Positions 37,359-46,842 of a stretch of DNA of 64,000 nt are shown one piece after another; the first letter of the stretch is position 1; every line of letters begins with the position of its first letter. The translations under genes were made by a program, and so were the position numbers. The DNA is from Citreicella sp. C3M06 (lineage in GTDB: Bacteria > Pseudomonadota > Alphaproteobacteria > Rhodobacterales > Rhodobacteraceae). Location of the stretch: assembly GCF_018860705.1 (NCBI RefSeq), contig NZ_JAHKQA010000078.1, positions 60,925 to 124,924 on the forward strand, given 5' to 3'. The notes beneath the pieces were generated by a model. The model was not told where the DNA came from and did no database searches. It saw only the letters and a list, made by a program, of their open reading frames with translations.

Positions 37359-38416
37359 TTCGCCCTCGGGTCGAAGAAGCGGTAGAGCAGGTCGGAAAAG
37401 ATGTTCAGACCGACAAAGATGGTGCCGATGACCACGGTGCCGCCGAGCACCGAGTTCATGTCATTGGCCAGCAGCGAGGTGGTGATGTATTGCCCGATGC
37501 CGGGCCATGCGAAGATGATCTCTGTCAGCACCGAGCCTTCGAGCAGGTTGGCATAGGCCAGTGCGATCACCGTCACCAGCTGGATGCGGATGTTGCGGAA
37601 GGCGTGGCGCCAGACCACGTTCCATTCGGACAGCCCCTTGACCCGCGCGGTGGTGATGTATTCGGCGCTGAGCTGTTCGAGCATGAAGCTGCGGGTCATC
37701 CGGCTGATATAGGCGAGGCTGAAATAGCCCAGCAGCCCGGCAGGCAGGATGATGTGGGAAAAGGCGTCCTTGAACACCGTCCAGTCGCGGGCGATAGCGG
37801 CATCGAGCAGCAGCAGCCCGCTGCGTTCAGGCACGATGCCTTGATAGAACACCCCAAGCCGCCCCGGCCCTGCGACCCAGCCAAGGATGCCGTAGAACAA
37901 CAGCAACCCCACGAGCCCCAGCCAGAAGATCGGCATGGAATAGCCCACCAGACCGACCAGCCGGGCCAGCTGGTCGATCCATGTGCCGCGATAGACGGCC
38001 GCCAGCACCCCCAGCGGCACGCCGATGAACACCCCGAACAGGGTGCCCAGCGTTGCCAGTTCCAGCGTGGCGGGGAAGACCCGCTTGATGTCATCGGATA
38101 CCAGCTGCCCGGTGCGGATCGAGCGGCCGAAATCGCCTTGCAGCACGTCGCCGACATAGATGAGAAATTGCGAGATCAGCGGTTTGTCGAGGCCCAGTTC
38201 GATGAACACCTTGTCGTATTGCGCCTGCGTGGCGCGCTCGCCAATCACTGCAAGCACCGGGTCGATGGGCATGACGCGCCCGATCATGAAGGTCACGAAG
38301 AGCAGGCCCAGCAAGGTGATGGCGATGGTCAGCACCGTGCCAAGCAGCTTGCGCAGCCAGCGCGGCATGATCGGGGCGCGCCGGGCAGGGGGCGCGGAGG
38401 TATTATCCTGAGGCAA
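37355..38416 (-). CDS. Peptide ABC transporter permease (DppB-like)
   Basis: A 353-residue permease, somewhat longer than usual DppB (about 330). N-terminal helix near residue 25-45, then periplasmic RVMPIDPVLAVIGERAT; the EAA loop is YITTARVKGLSEWNVVWRHA. The start given is TTG 38416, with a weak GGA upstream; an ATG at 38368 is the alternative. Confidence 0.88.
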   Translation of the reverse strand: MPQDNTSAPPARRAPIMPRWLRKLLGTVLTIAITLLGLLFVTFMIGRVMPIDPVLAVIGERATQAQYDKVFIELGLDKPLISQFLIYVGDVLQGDFGRSIRTGQLVSDDIKRVFPATLELATLGTLFGVFIGVPLGVLAAVYRGTWIDQLARLVGLVGYSMPIFWLGLVGLLLFYGILGWVAGPGRLGVFYQGIVPERSGLLLLDAAIARDWTVFKDAFSHIILPAGLLGYFSLAYISRMTRSFMLEQLSAEYITTARVKGLSEWNVVWRHAFRNIRIQLVTVIALAYANLLEGSVLTEIIFAWPGIGQYITTSLLANDMNSVLGGTVVIGTIFVGLNIFSDLLYRFFDPRAK

Positions 38417-38473
38417 GGGTTTTCCGGTCTTTGCGCAAGGGCGGGGCGGGCGCAGCGGCCCGCCCCATCCGAG

Positions 38474-40078
38474 TTACTTGGTGACGACCCAGTAGGACGC
38501 CGCCGTGGTGGCGCCGCCAGAGACGAAATTCTGCACGTTTTCGCGCATGCCGTGCTGTTCGATCTGCTGGAACATGATGCCGAAGGGCGAGACCTGCTGG
38601 TGCTGTTTTTGAAGCTCGATATACATTTCGGCGCGGGTCTCGGTATCGTTTTCGACAACGGCGGCAAGGGTGTCCTGTGTCATCTCGGGGATGTCCCAGG
38701 CGTTGCGCCATGCAAGGTATCCGGTGTTGCCCGACTCGTCGCTGTTGTCGGGGTTGACCGCAAAAGTGCCCGCGTTGGTGTTGGGATCGGGATAATCCGG
38801 GCCCCATGCGCCAAGGTAGATGTCATGTTCGCGCGCGCGGTAGCGGTCGAGCGTCTGCGCCCCGGTGCCGACGATCAGCGACACGTCGCAGCCCAGCTGG
38901 TTCCAGGTGTTTTGCAGCGACTGGGCGATGTCCATGCGCTCCTGCGCTTCGCGCACCGAAATCTCGATCGGGCCGCAGTCGGGGTAGCCGGATTCCGCCA
39001 GCGCGGCCTTGGCCTTGTCCATGTCGTAGGTGAACGGCTTTTCGGTCAGCGCGCCAAGGAAGGTTAGCGGCAGGAAGGCCTGATGCACGGTATATTGCCC
39101 GTTGAGGAAGCTGTCGGCCATGCCCTGATAATCGACCGCCCATTTCAGCGCCTCAAGCAGCTTGGGATCGGTGAGCATCTCTTTCTTCTGGTTGGCGGAC
39201 CAGTACATCAGACGGCCCTTGAGCTCATCGACGACCTTGAGCCCGTCCTGCTCCTTGATCGAGGCCACGTCTTCGGGCGACAGGTTGCGGGCGATGTCGA
39301 TGTCGCCGCGTTCCAGTTGCAGGCGCTGGGTGGCGGATTCCTGAATATGCTGAACGATCACCCGCTGCATCGCCGGTGTCTCGCCACCATAGCTGGGGTT
39401 GAGATCCATCAGCACCGATTCATTGGGCTTCCAGTCGACCACCTTGTAGGGGCCGGACCCCGCGGTGTTGGTGCGCAGCCATGCCGAGCCCATGTCGCCG
39501 TCGGTCTCGTTGGCCATCACCGTTTCCATGTCGACGATGCCGCCGATGGTCGCGGTCAGGCAGTTGAGCACGAAGGACACCGCGTATTTCTGATCAAGCG
39601 TGACGACCAGCGTCTTGTCATCGGTGGCCTTGATCATTTCGTCGACGTTGTCGGGGGTGAAGCCGAACTGGGTCAGGATGAAGCTCGGCGTCTTGTCGAG
39701 CTTGACGGCCCGTTGCAGCGAGAACGCCGCGTCCTTGGCTGTCACCGGGTTGCCGGAGGCAAAGACATGGCCCTCGGCCATGGTGAAGGTGATGACGGTG
39801 CCATCCTCGGACACCTCCCAGCTTTCGGCCAGTTCGGGCTGGAAGCCTGCGTCAAGGTCGAGCGGATCGAAATTCACCAGCTTTTCGTAGACGTTGCGCG
39901 ACACGTCCGCGCCAGCGAATTCAAAGCTTTCGGCCGGATCGAAGGTCTTGATGTCGTCGATGCGGTTGGCGATCACCAGCATGTTCGGCGGGGTTTCCGC
40001 CATGGCGGGCAGAGCAACGCCGCCCATCAGGGCGGCGAGCAGCGCGGCGGTGCGCAGGCTGCGGTTTGTCTTTGTCAT
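38474..40078 (-). CDS. Peptide-type ABC transporter substrate-binding protein
   Basis: A 534-residue periplasmic binding protein of the SBP family 5 (DppA/OppA fold). A signal peptide of about 28 residues (AALLAALMGGVALPAMA) precedes NRIDDIKTFDPAESFE. The fold binds peptides or related oligomers. GGGAG precedes the ATG. The neighbour dipeptidase suggests dipeptides as substrate. Confidence 0.92.
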   Translation of the reverse strand: MTKTNRSLRTAALLAALMGGVALPAMAETPPNMLVIANRIDDIKTFDPAESFEFAGADVSRNVYEKLVNFDPLDLDAGFQPELAESWEVSEDGTVITFTMAEGHVFASGNPVTAKDAAFSLQRAVKLDKTPSFILTQFGFTPDNVDEMIKATDDKTLVVTLDQKYAVSFVLNCLTATIGGIVDMETVMANETDGDMGSAWLRTNTAGSGPYKVVDWKPNESVLMDLNPSYGGETPAMQRVIVQHIQESATQRLQLERGDIDIARNLSPEDVASIKEQDGLKVVDELKGRLMYWSANQKKEMLTDPKLLEALKWAVDYQGMADSFLNGQYTVHQAFLPLTFLGALTEKPFTYDMDKAKAALAESGYPDCGPIEISVREAQERMDIAQSLQNTWNQLGCDVSLIVGTGAQTLDRYRAREHDIYLGAWGPDYPDPNTNAGTFAVNPDNSDESGNTGYLAWRNAWDIPEMTQDTLAAVVENDTETRAEMYIELQKQHQQVSPFGIMFQQIEQHGMRENVQNFVSGGATTAASYWVVTK

Positions 40079-40130
40079 GTTATACTCCCGGTTGATTATG
40101 CGATGCCGGTTTTCCGGCTTTTTGCTTGTC

Positions 40131-41186
40131 TCAGGCGCCCCAGGTCTTGCGCAGCACGCGCAGCCAGTTGCGATAGCACAGTTTTTCCATCATCTCGTCG
40201 CCGATGCCGTGGTCGACCATGGCCTGGCGCAGCGCCGGAAGCCCGGCAACGCTGCCAATGTCCTTCGGCACCAGCGCACCGTCGAAATCCGATCCAAAGC
40301 CAACCCGGTCCTCGCCCAGAATTTTTACCAGATGGTCAAGATGACGCATCATCACGTCAAGAGAAAAATCACTGTCCATCTGCCCGTCGGGCCGCAGGAA
40401 GGCCGAGGCAAAGTTGATGCCCACCATTCCATCGCTCTGTGCGATCTGGGATAGCTGCCGGTCGGTCAGGTTACGGGAATGCGGGGTAACCGCGTAGGCG
40501 TTGGAATGGGTGGCGACCAGCGGCGCGTCTGAAATCGCGGCCACGTCATCCATGCCCTTTTCGTTCAGATGGCTGAGGTCGATCATGATTTTCAGTGCGT
40601 TGCACTCTGCCACCAGCCGCTTGCCATGCTCGCTCAGCCCGTCGCCGATGTCGCCGGTCGAGGGGAAGCGGAAGGGCACGCCGTTGCCAAAGATCGTCGG
40701 GCGCGACCACACCGGACCAAGCGAGCGCAGGCTGCGGGCGTGCATCTGGTGCAGGATCTCGAACTCGGGGTCGATGGCCTCGGCGCCTTCGATATGCATG
40801 ATCGCGGCCATCTTCGGAGCGTGGATCGCGGCTTCGAGCTCGGCGACGCTGCGGCAGATGGTCAACGCGCCGGCGGCTTCGAGCGCCTCGAGCGCGTCGG
40901 CGCCTTCAAGTGTGATGCGCAGCGCCTCGGGCTGGGGGATCTGCGCGGGCAGGGGCAGGTCGTAGCTCGGGTGCGACATCTCCTCGGCCTTGGCGTCCTT
41001 GTCGACGGGCGAGGGCACGTAGATGGCGAAGAAGCCGCCGCCGAACCCGCCCGCCTGCGCCCGCGGCAGGTCGATGTGCCCGTCCTCAAGGCCCGCCGTG
41101 ACGCCTTCGGGCGTGGCGGTGCCGCGCAGCAGGCGCAGGATCAGATCGTTGTGGCCGTCAAAGATCGGCGGGCTCGTCAGGGGCAT
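40131..41186 (-). CDS. Membrane-dipeptidase-type (peptidase M19) enzyme
   Basis: A 351-residue M19 metallopeptidase: DGHNDLILR (HxD zinc ligands), MHIEGAEAI (bridging Glu), DLSHLNEKG, VATHSNAYA (His) and FGSDFDGA (Asp). These enzymes hydrolyse dipeptides, including ones with a D-residue. There is no signal peptide, so it acts in the cytosol on imported peptides. AAGGA precedes the ATG. It heads the six-gene peptide-uptake operon. Confidence 0.92.
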   Translation of the reverse strand: MPLTSPPIFDGHNDLILRLLRGTATPEGVTAGLEDGHIDLPRAQAGGFGGGFFAIYVPSPVDKDAKAEEMSHPSYDLPLPAQIPQPEALRITLEGADALEALEAAGALTICRSVAELEAAIHAPKMAAIMHIEGAEAIDPEFEILHQMHARSLRSLGPVWSRPTIFGNGVPFRFPSTGDIGDGLSEHGKRLVAECNALKIMIDLSHLNEKGMDDVAAISDAPLVATHSNAYAVTPHSRNLTDRQLSQIAQSDGMVGINFASAFLRPDGQMDSDFSLDVMMRHLDHLVKILGEDRVGFGSDFDGALVPKDIGSVAGLPALRQAMVDHGIGDEMMEKLCYRNWLRVLRKTWGA

Positions 41187-41252
41187 CGCGGGCAGTCCTT
41201 CGCGTCATTATGCGCGAAGCCTGCGTCCGGGATCGTTCGTCTGCAAGCGGTT

Positions 41253-42662
41253 TCAGGCGAAAAGGAAAGCGTAGGCCAGCACCCAGACCGGGATCACCGC
41301 CAGAAGGGCCAGCATATAGGCACCGTTCCACCCCACGCCCACCTGCCGCGCCGATACACCGCCGAACGCGCCGGTCAGCAGCGTCGTAGCGGTGAAGGGT
41401 GAACTGATGCCGCCAAGCGCCCAGCCCGACACGATGGCAAGAACAATCGCGGCGGGGGGAATGCCCAGCACGTCCGGGCTGGGCAGCAGCGGTGCAATCA
41501 GCGACACCGCAAGGATCGGGTTCATCGCGAATTGCCCAAGCAAAGGGACGATCCAGACAAGCCCAACCAGCACCAGCCATGTCGGCAGGTCTTCGGGATG
41601 AAAGCCGCTGGCCTTGACCAGCGGCGCCAGCAGCGGCGCGCCGACGGTGCCGATATAGCCCGCCATCATCAGCAGCAGCACTTCGGATTTATAGCCCGGC
41701 ATCTCGCGAAAGGCGTAATCGAACAGGCGGGTGCGCATCGGCAGGCCGCCGCTGCGGGTTTGCATCCACGTCCAGACCAGCGCCATCACCGGCACGATGA
41801 CCAGCACCAGCGCGATGATGCGCAGCCCGGTGATCCAGCCCAGCACCAGCACCGACACCACCAGCACCCCCAGAAGCCACGCCAGCGGCTTGAGTTTTTC
41901 CCAATGATTGTCCGGCGCGCCGCGCGGTGGGGCTGGGCGTTTCAGCTTCGGTTTCATCACCGTGTCCAGCCCCCAGCCGAGCAGCGTCATCAGCGCCGCC
42001 GAGATGAAGGCCGGCACAAACACCCCCGCCCATGAGCCGCCCGGAATCAGCGCCGTGGTGATGGCGATGGAAAAGCTCAGCGGCGACCACGGCAGCGAGG
42101 TGACAAAGCCGCGCTGGATCGCCAGCAGCATGCGGCGGCGGCGGTGATTGCGGATTTCCTCGTCGGGCTCTTCGCGTGCGGCGGCGGTGGCCAGCGAGCC
42201 CAGCAGCGCGATCGAGCCGTAATTGAGCAGCAAGGCAAAGCCCGTGCCACCAAGGGTCAGCGCCAGATAGCGCCGCCCCGGCGGCTGGCGGGCAAGGAAA
42301 GACCCTGCCTCGCGAATCTCGGGCGAGGGCTCGGCGGCGCTGCGCAGCGTTGCCAGCGCGGTGAAGAAGGCGGCGATGAAGGTGCCCGACACCAGCGCCC
42401 GCACCACCACCGCCTGCCAGTCCGGCACTTGCCACACCAGCAGCCCGGTCAGCACGACGGCGGCCACCACGAAGGCCCTGCGCCCCGGTTTCACCATGAC
42501 GCACAACGCCGCCACCAGCACCACCCAAAGCGCAAAGGTGATCGGATCCAGTGCCGGGGTATGCACCCATTCGCGGATCGCGACCAACACCGTGACGGCG
42601 ATCAGCAACGCCCCGGTCAGCATGTGGGTCAGGGGGACAGAGGGCGAGGGGCTGGTCTGCAT
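41253..42662 (-). CDS. Multi-pass membrane protein, unknown transporter-like
   Basis: A 469-residue protein with about twelve hydrophobic segments and a cytosolic basic loop near residue 250 (KLKRPAPPRGAPDNHWEKLK). The pattern, with a proline/glycine-rich late helix (GGISSPFTATTLLTG), looks like an ion-transporter fold, but no family motif is recognised. Start uncertain: ATG 42662 or an in-frame ATG about 39 nt further in; neither has a good ribosome-binding site. It lies 24 nt from the dipeptidase gene side only by strand, not by operon. Confidence 0.6.
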   Translation of the reverse strand: MQTSPSPSVPLTHMLTGALLIAVTVLVAIREWVHTPALDPITFALWVVLVAALCVMVKPGRRAFVVAAVVLTGLLVWQVPDWQAVVVRALVSGTFIAAFFTALATLRSAAEPSPEIREAGSFLARQPPGRRYLALTLGGTGFALLLNYGSIALLGSLATAAAREEPDEEIRNHRRRRMLLAIQRGFVTSLPWSPLSFSIAITTALIPGGSWAGVFVPAFISAALMTLLGWGLDTVMKPKLKRPAPPRGAPDNHWEKLKPLAWLLGVLVVSVLVLGWITGLRIIALVLVIVPVMALVWTWMQTRSGGLPMRTRLFDYAFREMPGYKSEVLLLMMAGYIGTVGAPLLAPLVKASGFHPEDLPTWLVLVGLVWIVPLLGQFAMNPILAVSLIAPLLPSPDVLGIPPAAIVLAIVSGWALGGISSPFTATTLLTGAFGGVSARQVGVGWNGAYMLALLAVIPVWVLAYAFLFA

Positions 42663-42760
42663 GACGCTTGGAGCTTTCGGAAGGGGGACCGGCCTCGCGG
42701 ATCGGTCAGTCTTTGCGACCTTGTACGCGGCGCAGGCGTGGATAGGCAAGCGGGCAGCCG

Positions 42761-42811
42761 CCGTCATCAAAGCTTCATTGCTGTGTCATGGTTTGGAATC
42801 AGCGCTGTCAC
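42761..42811 (+). promoter_or_regulatory. PhoB-box array upstream of phnC
   Basis: Half-sites CCGTCAT (42761-42767), GCTTCAT (42772-42778) and GTGTCAT (42783-42789) are spaced exactly 11 bp, and CTGTCAC (42805-42811) lies 22 bp later in register. This matches the PhoB consensus of CTGTCAT with 4-nt spacers. The phnC ATG is at 42869. Part of it lies inside the upstream open frame of the membrane-protein gene's non-coding leader. Confidence 0.72.
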
Positions 42812-42868
42812 GCTCTTGGCACGAAGCAGGCGCACACCCCGCCTCGGAACAAGACATCCGGGGGACAC

Positions 42869-43693
42869 ATGCTCGTCGTTGACAAGCTGACGAAGCGCTT
42901 TGGCGCGAACAATGCCGTGGACAGCGCAAGCTTCAGCGTCGATCGTCCGATGATGATCGGTATCATCGGGGCATCCGGGGCGGGCAAATCGACCTTCCTG
43001 CGCATGATGAACCGGCTGACCGACGCTTCCGAGGGCGAGCTGCGCTTTGAAGGGCGCAACGTGCTGGCACTTAGGGGGCGCGAAAAGCGCCAGTGGCAAA
43101 GCGACTGCGCGATGATCTTCCAGCAGTTCAACCTCGTGCCGCGCATGGACGTGGTGTCGAACGTGCTGCATGGCACGCTGGCGCGCCGCCCTGTCATCAG
43201 CACGATGTTCAACCTGTATCCGCAAGCCGACATTCACCGCGCCATCGACATTCTTGATCGGCTGGGCATCGCGGGCCATGCGGCAAAACGGGCCGAGGCG
43301 CTGTCGGGCGGCCAGCAACAGCGCGTCGCCATCGCGCGGGCGCTGATGCAGGACCCCAAGGTCATTCTTGCGGATGAACCCATCGCCAGCCTCGATCCGA
43401 TGAATGCGCAGATCGTGATGGAGGCGCTGCGCCGCATCCATGACGAAGACGGCCGCATGGTCATCGCCAACCTGCACACGCTTGATACCGCCCGGCGCTA
43501 TTGCGACCGGGTGATCGGAATGCGCCTTGGGCGGATCGTCTTTGACGGCACGCCCGAGCAGCTGACCACCGGCGTTGCCCGCGACATCTATGGCGCGGGG
43601 GCGGATTTCTCCGAAGACGCCACCTCTACCGAAATCCGCGACCCCGTCGCCGTTGCCCGGACAGAGATCCGGCAGGCGGAAGTCGCGGTCTGA
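42869..43693 (+). CDS. phnC: Phosphonate ABC transporter ATPase PhnC
   Basis: A 274-residue ATPase: Walker [10 protein letters not shown], signature [15 protein letters not shown], Walker [13 protein letters not shown] and H-loop NLHTL, the last typical of PhnC. It powers phosphonate uptake with PhnD and two PhnE permeases. GGGGGACAC precedes the ATG at 42869. First gene of phnCDE1E2. Confidence 0.94.
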   Translation: MLVVDKLTKRFGANNAVDSASFSVDRPMMIGIIGASGAGKSTFLRMMNRLTDASEGELRFEGRNVLALRGREKRQWQSDCAMIFQQFNLVPRMDVVSNVLHGTLARRPVISTMFNLYPQADIHRAIDILDRLGIAGHAAKRAEALSGGQQQRVAIARALMQDPKVILADEPIASLDPMNAQIVMEALRRIHDEDGRMVIANLHTLDTARRYCDRVIGMRLGRIVFDGTPEQLTTGVARDIYGAGADFSEDATSTEIRDPVAVARTEIRQAEVAV

Positions 43694-43717
43694 TACGTCA
43701 TGACAAAGGGACAACCC

Positions 43718-44617
43718 ATGAAGCACCTCATCGCAGCCGCGCTGGCCACCTCCGCGCTTGTCTCTGCCGCCTCGGCGCAAGAGATCACCGAATTCCGCCT
43801 TGGCATCCTTGGCGGCGAAAACGCCCAGGATCGTCTGGCCAACCAGCAGTGCTATGCCGACAAGATCGCCGCGGCGCTGGGCGTCGAGGTCAAGATCTTC
43901 ACCCCCGCCGATTACAACGGCGTGATGCAGGGCCTGTTGGGCGGAACTATCGACGCGGCCTGGATGGGCGCATCGGCCTATGCCGGGACGTATATCGCCG
44001 ACCCAGAGGCGGTCGAGCCGGTGCTGGTCAAGCAGAACGAAGACGGCTCCATCGGTTATTATTCGATCGGCTTTGCCCGCAAGGACAGCGGCATCACCTC
44101 GGTCGATGACATCAAGGGCAAGACGTTCGGATTCGGCGACCCGAACTCGACCTCGGGCTACCTGATCCCGTCGGTCGAACTGGCCGAGGCCGGTTATTCG
44201 ATGCAGCCGGGCGAGTTCTTCGGGGATGTCGTGTTCACCGGCGGCCACGAGCAGACCATCGTTGCGGTCTACAATGGCGACGTCGATGCGGGCGTGACAT
44301 GGGCCGACGGTCTGGGGGCTTGGGAAGATGGCTATAACTCGGGCGCGCTGCGCCGCGCGGTGGATGCTGGTCTCGTCGACATGAACGACATGGTGCAGAT
44401 CTGGCAATCCAAGGAAATCCCCGAAGGGCCGTTCGTGCTGCGCAAGGCGCTGCCGCAGGCCGTCAAGGACAGCGTGACCGAGCTGACCGCGAACCTGTGG
44501 GAAGAAGACCCCGATTGCGCCTATGGCGTGGCCGCGGGCGATGCCAAGGATTTCATCCCGGTGACCCACGAGCAGTACAAGTCGATCGTCGCGGCCCGTC
44601 AGTCCGTGTCCAACTGA
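43718..44617 (+). CDS. phnD: Phosphonate-binding protein PhnD
   Basis: A 299-residue periplasmic binding protein with a signal peptide (MKHLIAAALATSALVSAASA). The mature part has the PhnD-typical FRLGILGGENAQDR, GGTIDAAWMGASAYA and DPNSTSGYLIPS segments that line the phosphonate pocket. The second in-frame ATG (43718) is the start, with AAAGGGA upstream. An intercistronic hairpin follows. Confidence 0.94.
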   Translation: MKHLIAAALATSALVSAASAQEITEFRLGILGGENAQDRLANQQCYADKIAAALGVEVKIFTPADYNGVMQGLLGGTIDAAWMGASAYAGTYIADPEAVEPVLVKQNEDGSIGYYSIGFARKDSGITSVDDIKGKTFGFGDPNSTSGYLIPSVELAEAGYSMQPGEFFGDVVFTGGHEQTIVAVYNGDVDAGVTWADGLGAWEDGYNSGALRRAVDAGLVDMNDMVQIWQSKEIPEGPFVLRKALPQAVKDSVTELTANLWEEDPDCAYGVAAGDAKDFIPVTHEQYKSIVAARQSVSN

Positions 44618-44634
44618 TCGCGATACGCGCTCTG

Positions 44635-44658
44635 GGGGTCCGCTTGGCGGGCCCCTTT
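44635..44658 (+). other. Intercistronic hairpin between phnD and phnE1
   Basis: A 9-bp GC-rich stem (44635-44643 with 44647-44655, one G-U pair), 3-nt loop, then TTT. In ABC operons such hairpins after the binding-protein gene stabilise the upstream mRNA or attenuate read-through, giving more binding protein than permease. Inferred from position. Confidence 0.65.
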
Positions 44659-44680
44659 CCGTTGCAGAAAGCCTTCCCAC

Positions 44681-45547
44681 ATGACCGATATTTCCGCCGA
44701 CATCGCCTCGATCCGCGAAGGCTATCTTGAGCAGGCCCGCCGCAAGCGGCTTTACGGCGGCATTCTTTTGCTGGTGTTCGTGGCGCTGATGGCGTCGGGG
44801 TTCACGCTGGCCGATGATCGCAACGCTGGCGGGTTCTGGGATGGGCTGCCGAATATCTTTGCCTTTCCGGCGGATGTGATCGCCGACACATGGCCCAAGC
44901 TGCACCTGCTGCCCGGCCATATGGCCGATTACTTTCCCGCGCTGTTGGAAACCATCAACATCGCCGCCGTCTCGACTCTGATCGGGGCCGGGTTTGCCAT
45001 GGGGCTGTCGATGCTCTCGACGCGCGGGCTGGCGCGCTGGCCGCGCCTGATCCCGGTGTTTCGCCGCGCCATGGACATCATGCGCGCTGTGCCTGAAATC
45101 GTCATCGCGCTGGTGCTGATATTTGTGCTGGGGGGCGGGCCGGTGCCCGCGGTGATCGCCATCGCCTTTCACACCGCCGGTGCGCTGGGCAAGCTGTTCT
45201 CCGAGGTCAACGAGAACGCCGATCTGAAACCCGTCGAGGGGCTGCAATCGGTCGGTGCCACATGGTTGCAACGCATGTGGCTGGGCGTGGTGCCGCAGGT
45301 TTCGCCCAACTATTTCAGCTATGCCCTGCTGCGGTTCGAAATCAACATCCGCGCCTCGGCCATCCTTGGCTTTGTCGGCGCCGGCGGCATCGGCTCCGAG
45401 CTCAAGAACGCCATGTCCTGGGGCAAGGGCCGGTTCGACGAGGCGGCGGCGATCTTCCTGCTGCTGTTCATCACCATCGTGGTGTTCGACCAGCTGTCCA
45501 GCCACGTCCGTAACCTGATGATCGCCAAAAAGGGAGGCCGGGCATGA
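44681..45547 (+). CDS. phnE: Phosphonate permease PhnE1
   Basis: A 288-residue permease with six predicted helices; EAA-type loop GLQSVGATWLQRMWLG. Typical size. Overlaps the next permease gene by 4 nt, and the two probably form a heterodimer. Confidence 0.93.
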   Translation: MTDISADIASIREGYLEQARRKRLYGGILLLVFVALMASGFTLADDRNAGGFWDGLPNIFAFPADVIADTWPKLHLLPGHMADYFPALLETINIAAVSTLIGAGFAMGLSMLSTRGLARWPRLIPVFRRAMDIMRAVPEIVIALVLIFVLGGGPVPAVIAIAFHTAGALGKLFSEVNENADLKPVEGLQSVGATWLQRMWLGVVPQVSPNYFSYALLRFEINIRASAILGFVGAGGIGSELKNAMSWGKGRFDEAAAIFLLLFITIVVFDQLSSHVRNLMIAKKGGRA

Positions 45548-46842
45548 CCGACGCCGCGCTTTACGCCGAGGCGGACCGCCTCTTTGCCCGCAAGAAACTG
45601 GCCGCCTTCGGCCTGCCCGCCGTGTTGCTGATCTACCTCGCCTATGTCTTCCTTGCCTTCGACATTCCGGGGCTGGCAGAGCGCGCCCGGCTCGACAATG
45701 CCCGCACGCTGATGTCGGACATCTGGAGCTACAAGACCCGCGTTGCGCAGGACAACCGCAATGGCGAGGTCGTGGTCGCGATCGAGGGCGAGCGCAAAGG
45801 CGAATACCCCCCCGGCACCGAGCCGGACTGGGTGCAGATGGACCCCGCCGGCACCCGGATCGACCTTGGCGACGGCCATATCGTCAGCTTTTTCCCCGAG
45901 GGCGGCTTTACCTATGCCATGCCCGGCCGCGCGCCCATCGAAGCGCGTCTTGACGGGCGCAGCGTCGTATCCAACGTCACCGATGCGCCGGACTGGATTT
46001 CCGCCTCGAACACCCGCTTTCAGCTTGAAACTTCGCATGGGCGCGTGTCGCTGACCCGCAACCGCACCGAGCTGTTCCGCTATTTTCCCGGCTGGGAGCT
46101 GTTCTTCTTCACCCTCGACAGCCCTTATCACGGCGCCTCGCTGACGCAGCTTTTCGGCGATCGCATCGATCCCACTCGCAGCAACCTGTCGGGCGCGTGG
46201 CATGATTTCTGGAACAACGCCATGTGGCGGCATTCCGACGTGGTCTGGGCGCTGTTCGAAACCGTGCTGATGGCCTTCCTTGGCACCTTTGGCGCGGCGA
46301 TCATCGCGCTGCCGGTTGCGTTCCTCGCGGCCAAGAACTTCACCCCGCTGGGCGCGCTGCGTTTCGGCGCGCGGCGGATCTTTGACTTTCTGCGCGGGGT
46401 GGACGGGCTGATCTGGACCATCGTGCTAAGCCGCGCCTTCGGGCCGGGGCCGATGACCGGCGCGCTGGCGATCCTGCTGACCGATACCGGCAGCTTTGGC
46501 AAACTGTTCTCCGAAGCGCTGGAAAACGTCGATGGCAAGCAGATCGAAGGGCTAAGCTCGACCGGGGCGCGCCCTGTTCAGCGCTACCGCTTTGGCGTGA
46601 TCCCGCAGATCACCCCGGTGCTGGTCAGTCAGGTGCTGTATTACCTCGAATCCAACACCCGCAGCGCCACCATCATCGGCGCGATCACCGGCGGCGGCAT
46701 CGGGTTGCTGCTGACGCAGGCGATGATCACACAGAAGGATTGGGAAGAGGTGAGCTATTACATCATCCTGATCGTGCTGATGGTGATGGCGATGGACAGC
46801 CTGTCGGGCTGGCTGCGCCGCAAGCTGATCCGGGGGGCGTGA
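45544..46842 (+). CDS. phnE: Phosphonate permease PhnE2 with large periplasmic insert
   Basis: A 432-residue permease, about 150 longer than PhnE1. After the first helix (about 20-40) comes a roughly 160-residue soluble segment with no helix-like hydrophobic stretch (about 45-200), then the usual permease core with GLSSTGARPVQRYRFGVIP as the EAA loop. The insert is predicted to lie in the periplasm, where it could touch PhnD. Long PhnE2 forms are known in relatives; I have no alignment to say how similar. Confidence 0.9.
   Translation: MTDAALYAEADRLFARKKLAAFGLPAVLLIYLAYVFLAFDIPGLAERARLDNARTLMSDIWSYKTRVAQDNRNGEVVVAIEGERKGEYPPGTEPDWVQMDPAGTRIDLGDGHIVSFFPEGGFTYAMPGRAPIEARLDGRSVVSNVTDAPDWISASNTRFQLETSHGRVSLTRNRTELFRYFPGWELFFFTLDSPYHGASLTQLFGDRIDPTRSNLSGAWHDFWNNAMWRHSDVVWALFETVLMAFLGTFGAAIIALPVAFLAAKNFTPLGALRFGARRIFDFLRGVDGLIWTIVLSRAFGPGPMTGALAILLTDTGSFGKLFSEALENVDGKQIEGLSSTGARPVQRYRFGVIPQITPVLVSQVLYYLESNTRSATIIGAITGGGIGLLLTQAMITQKDWEEVSYYIILIVLMVMAMDSLSGWLRRKLIRGA

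Noticed and set aside
42767-45505. A 912-codon open frame on the minus strand opposite phnC-phnD-phnE1
   Set aside because: Antisense to well-supported phn genes; composition (His/Arg/Gln-rich) is typical of GC-frame shadows.
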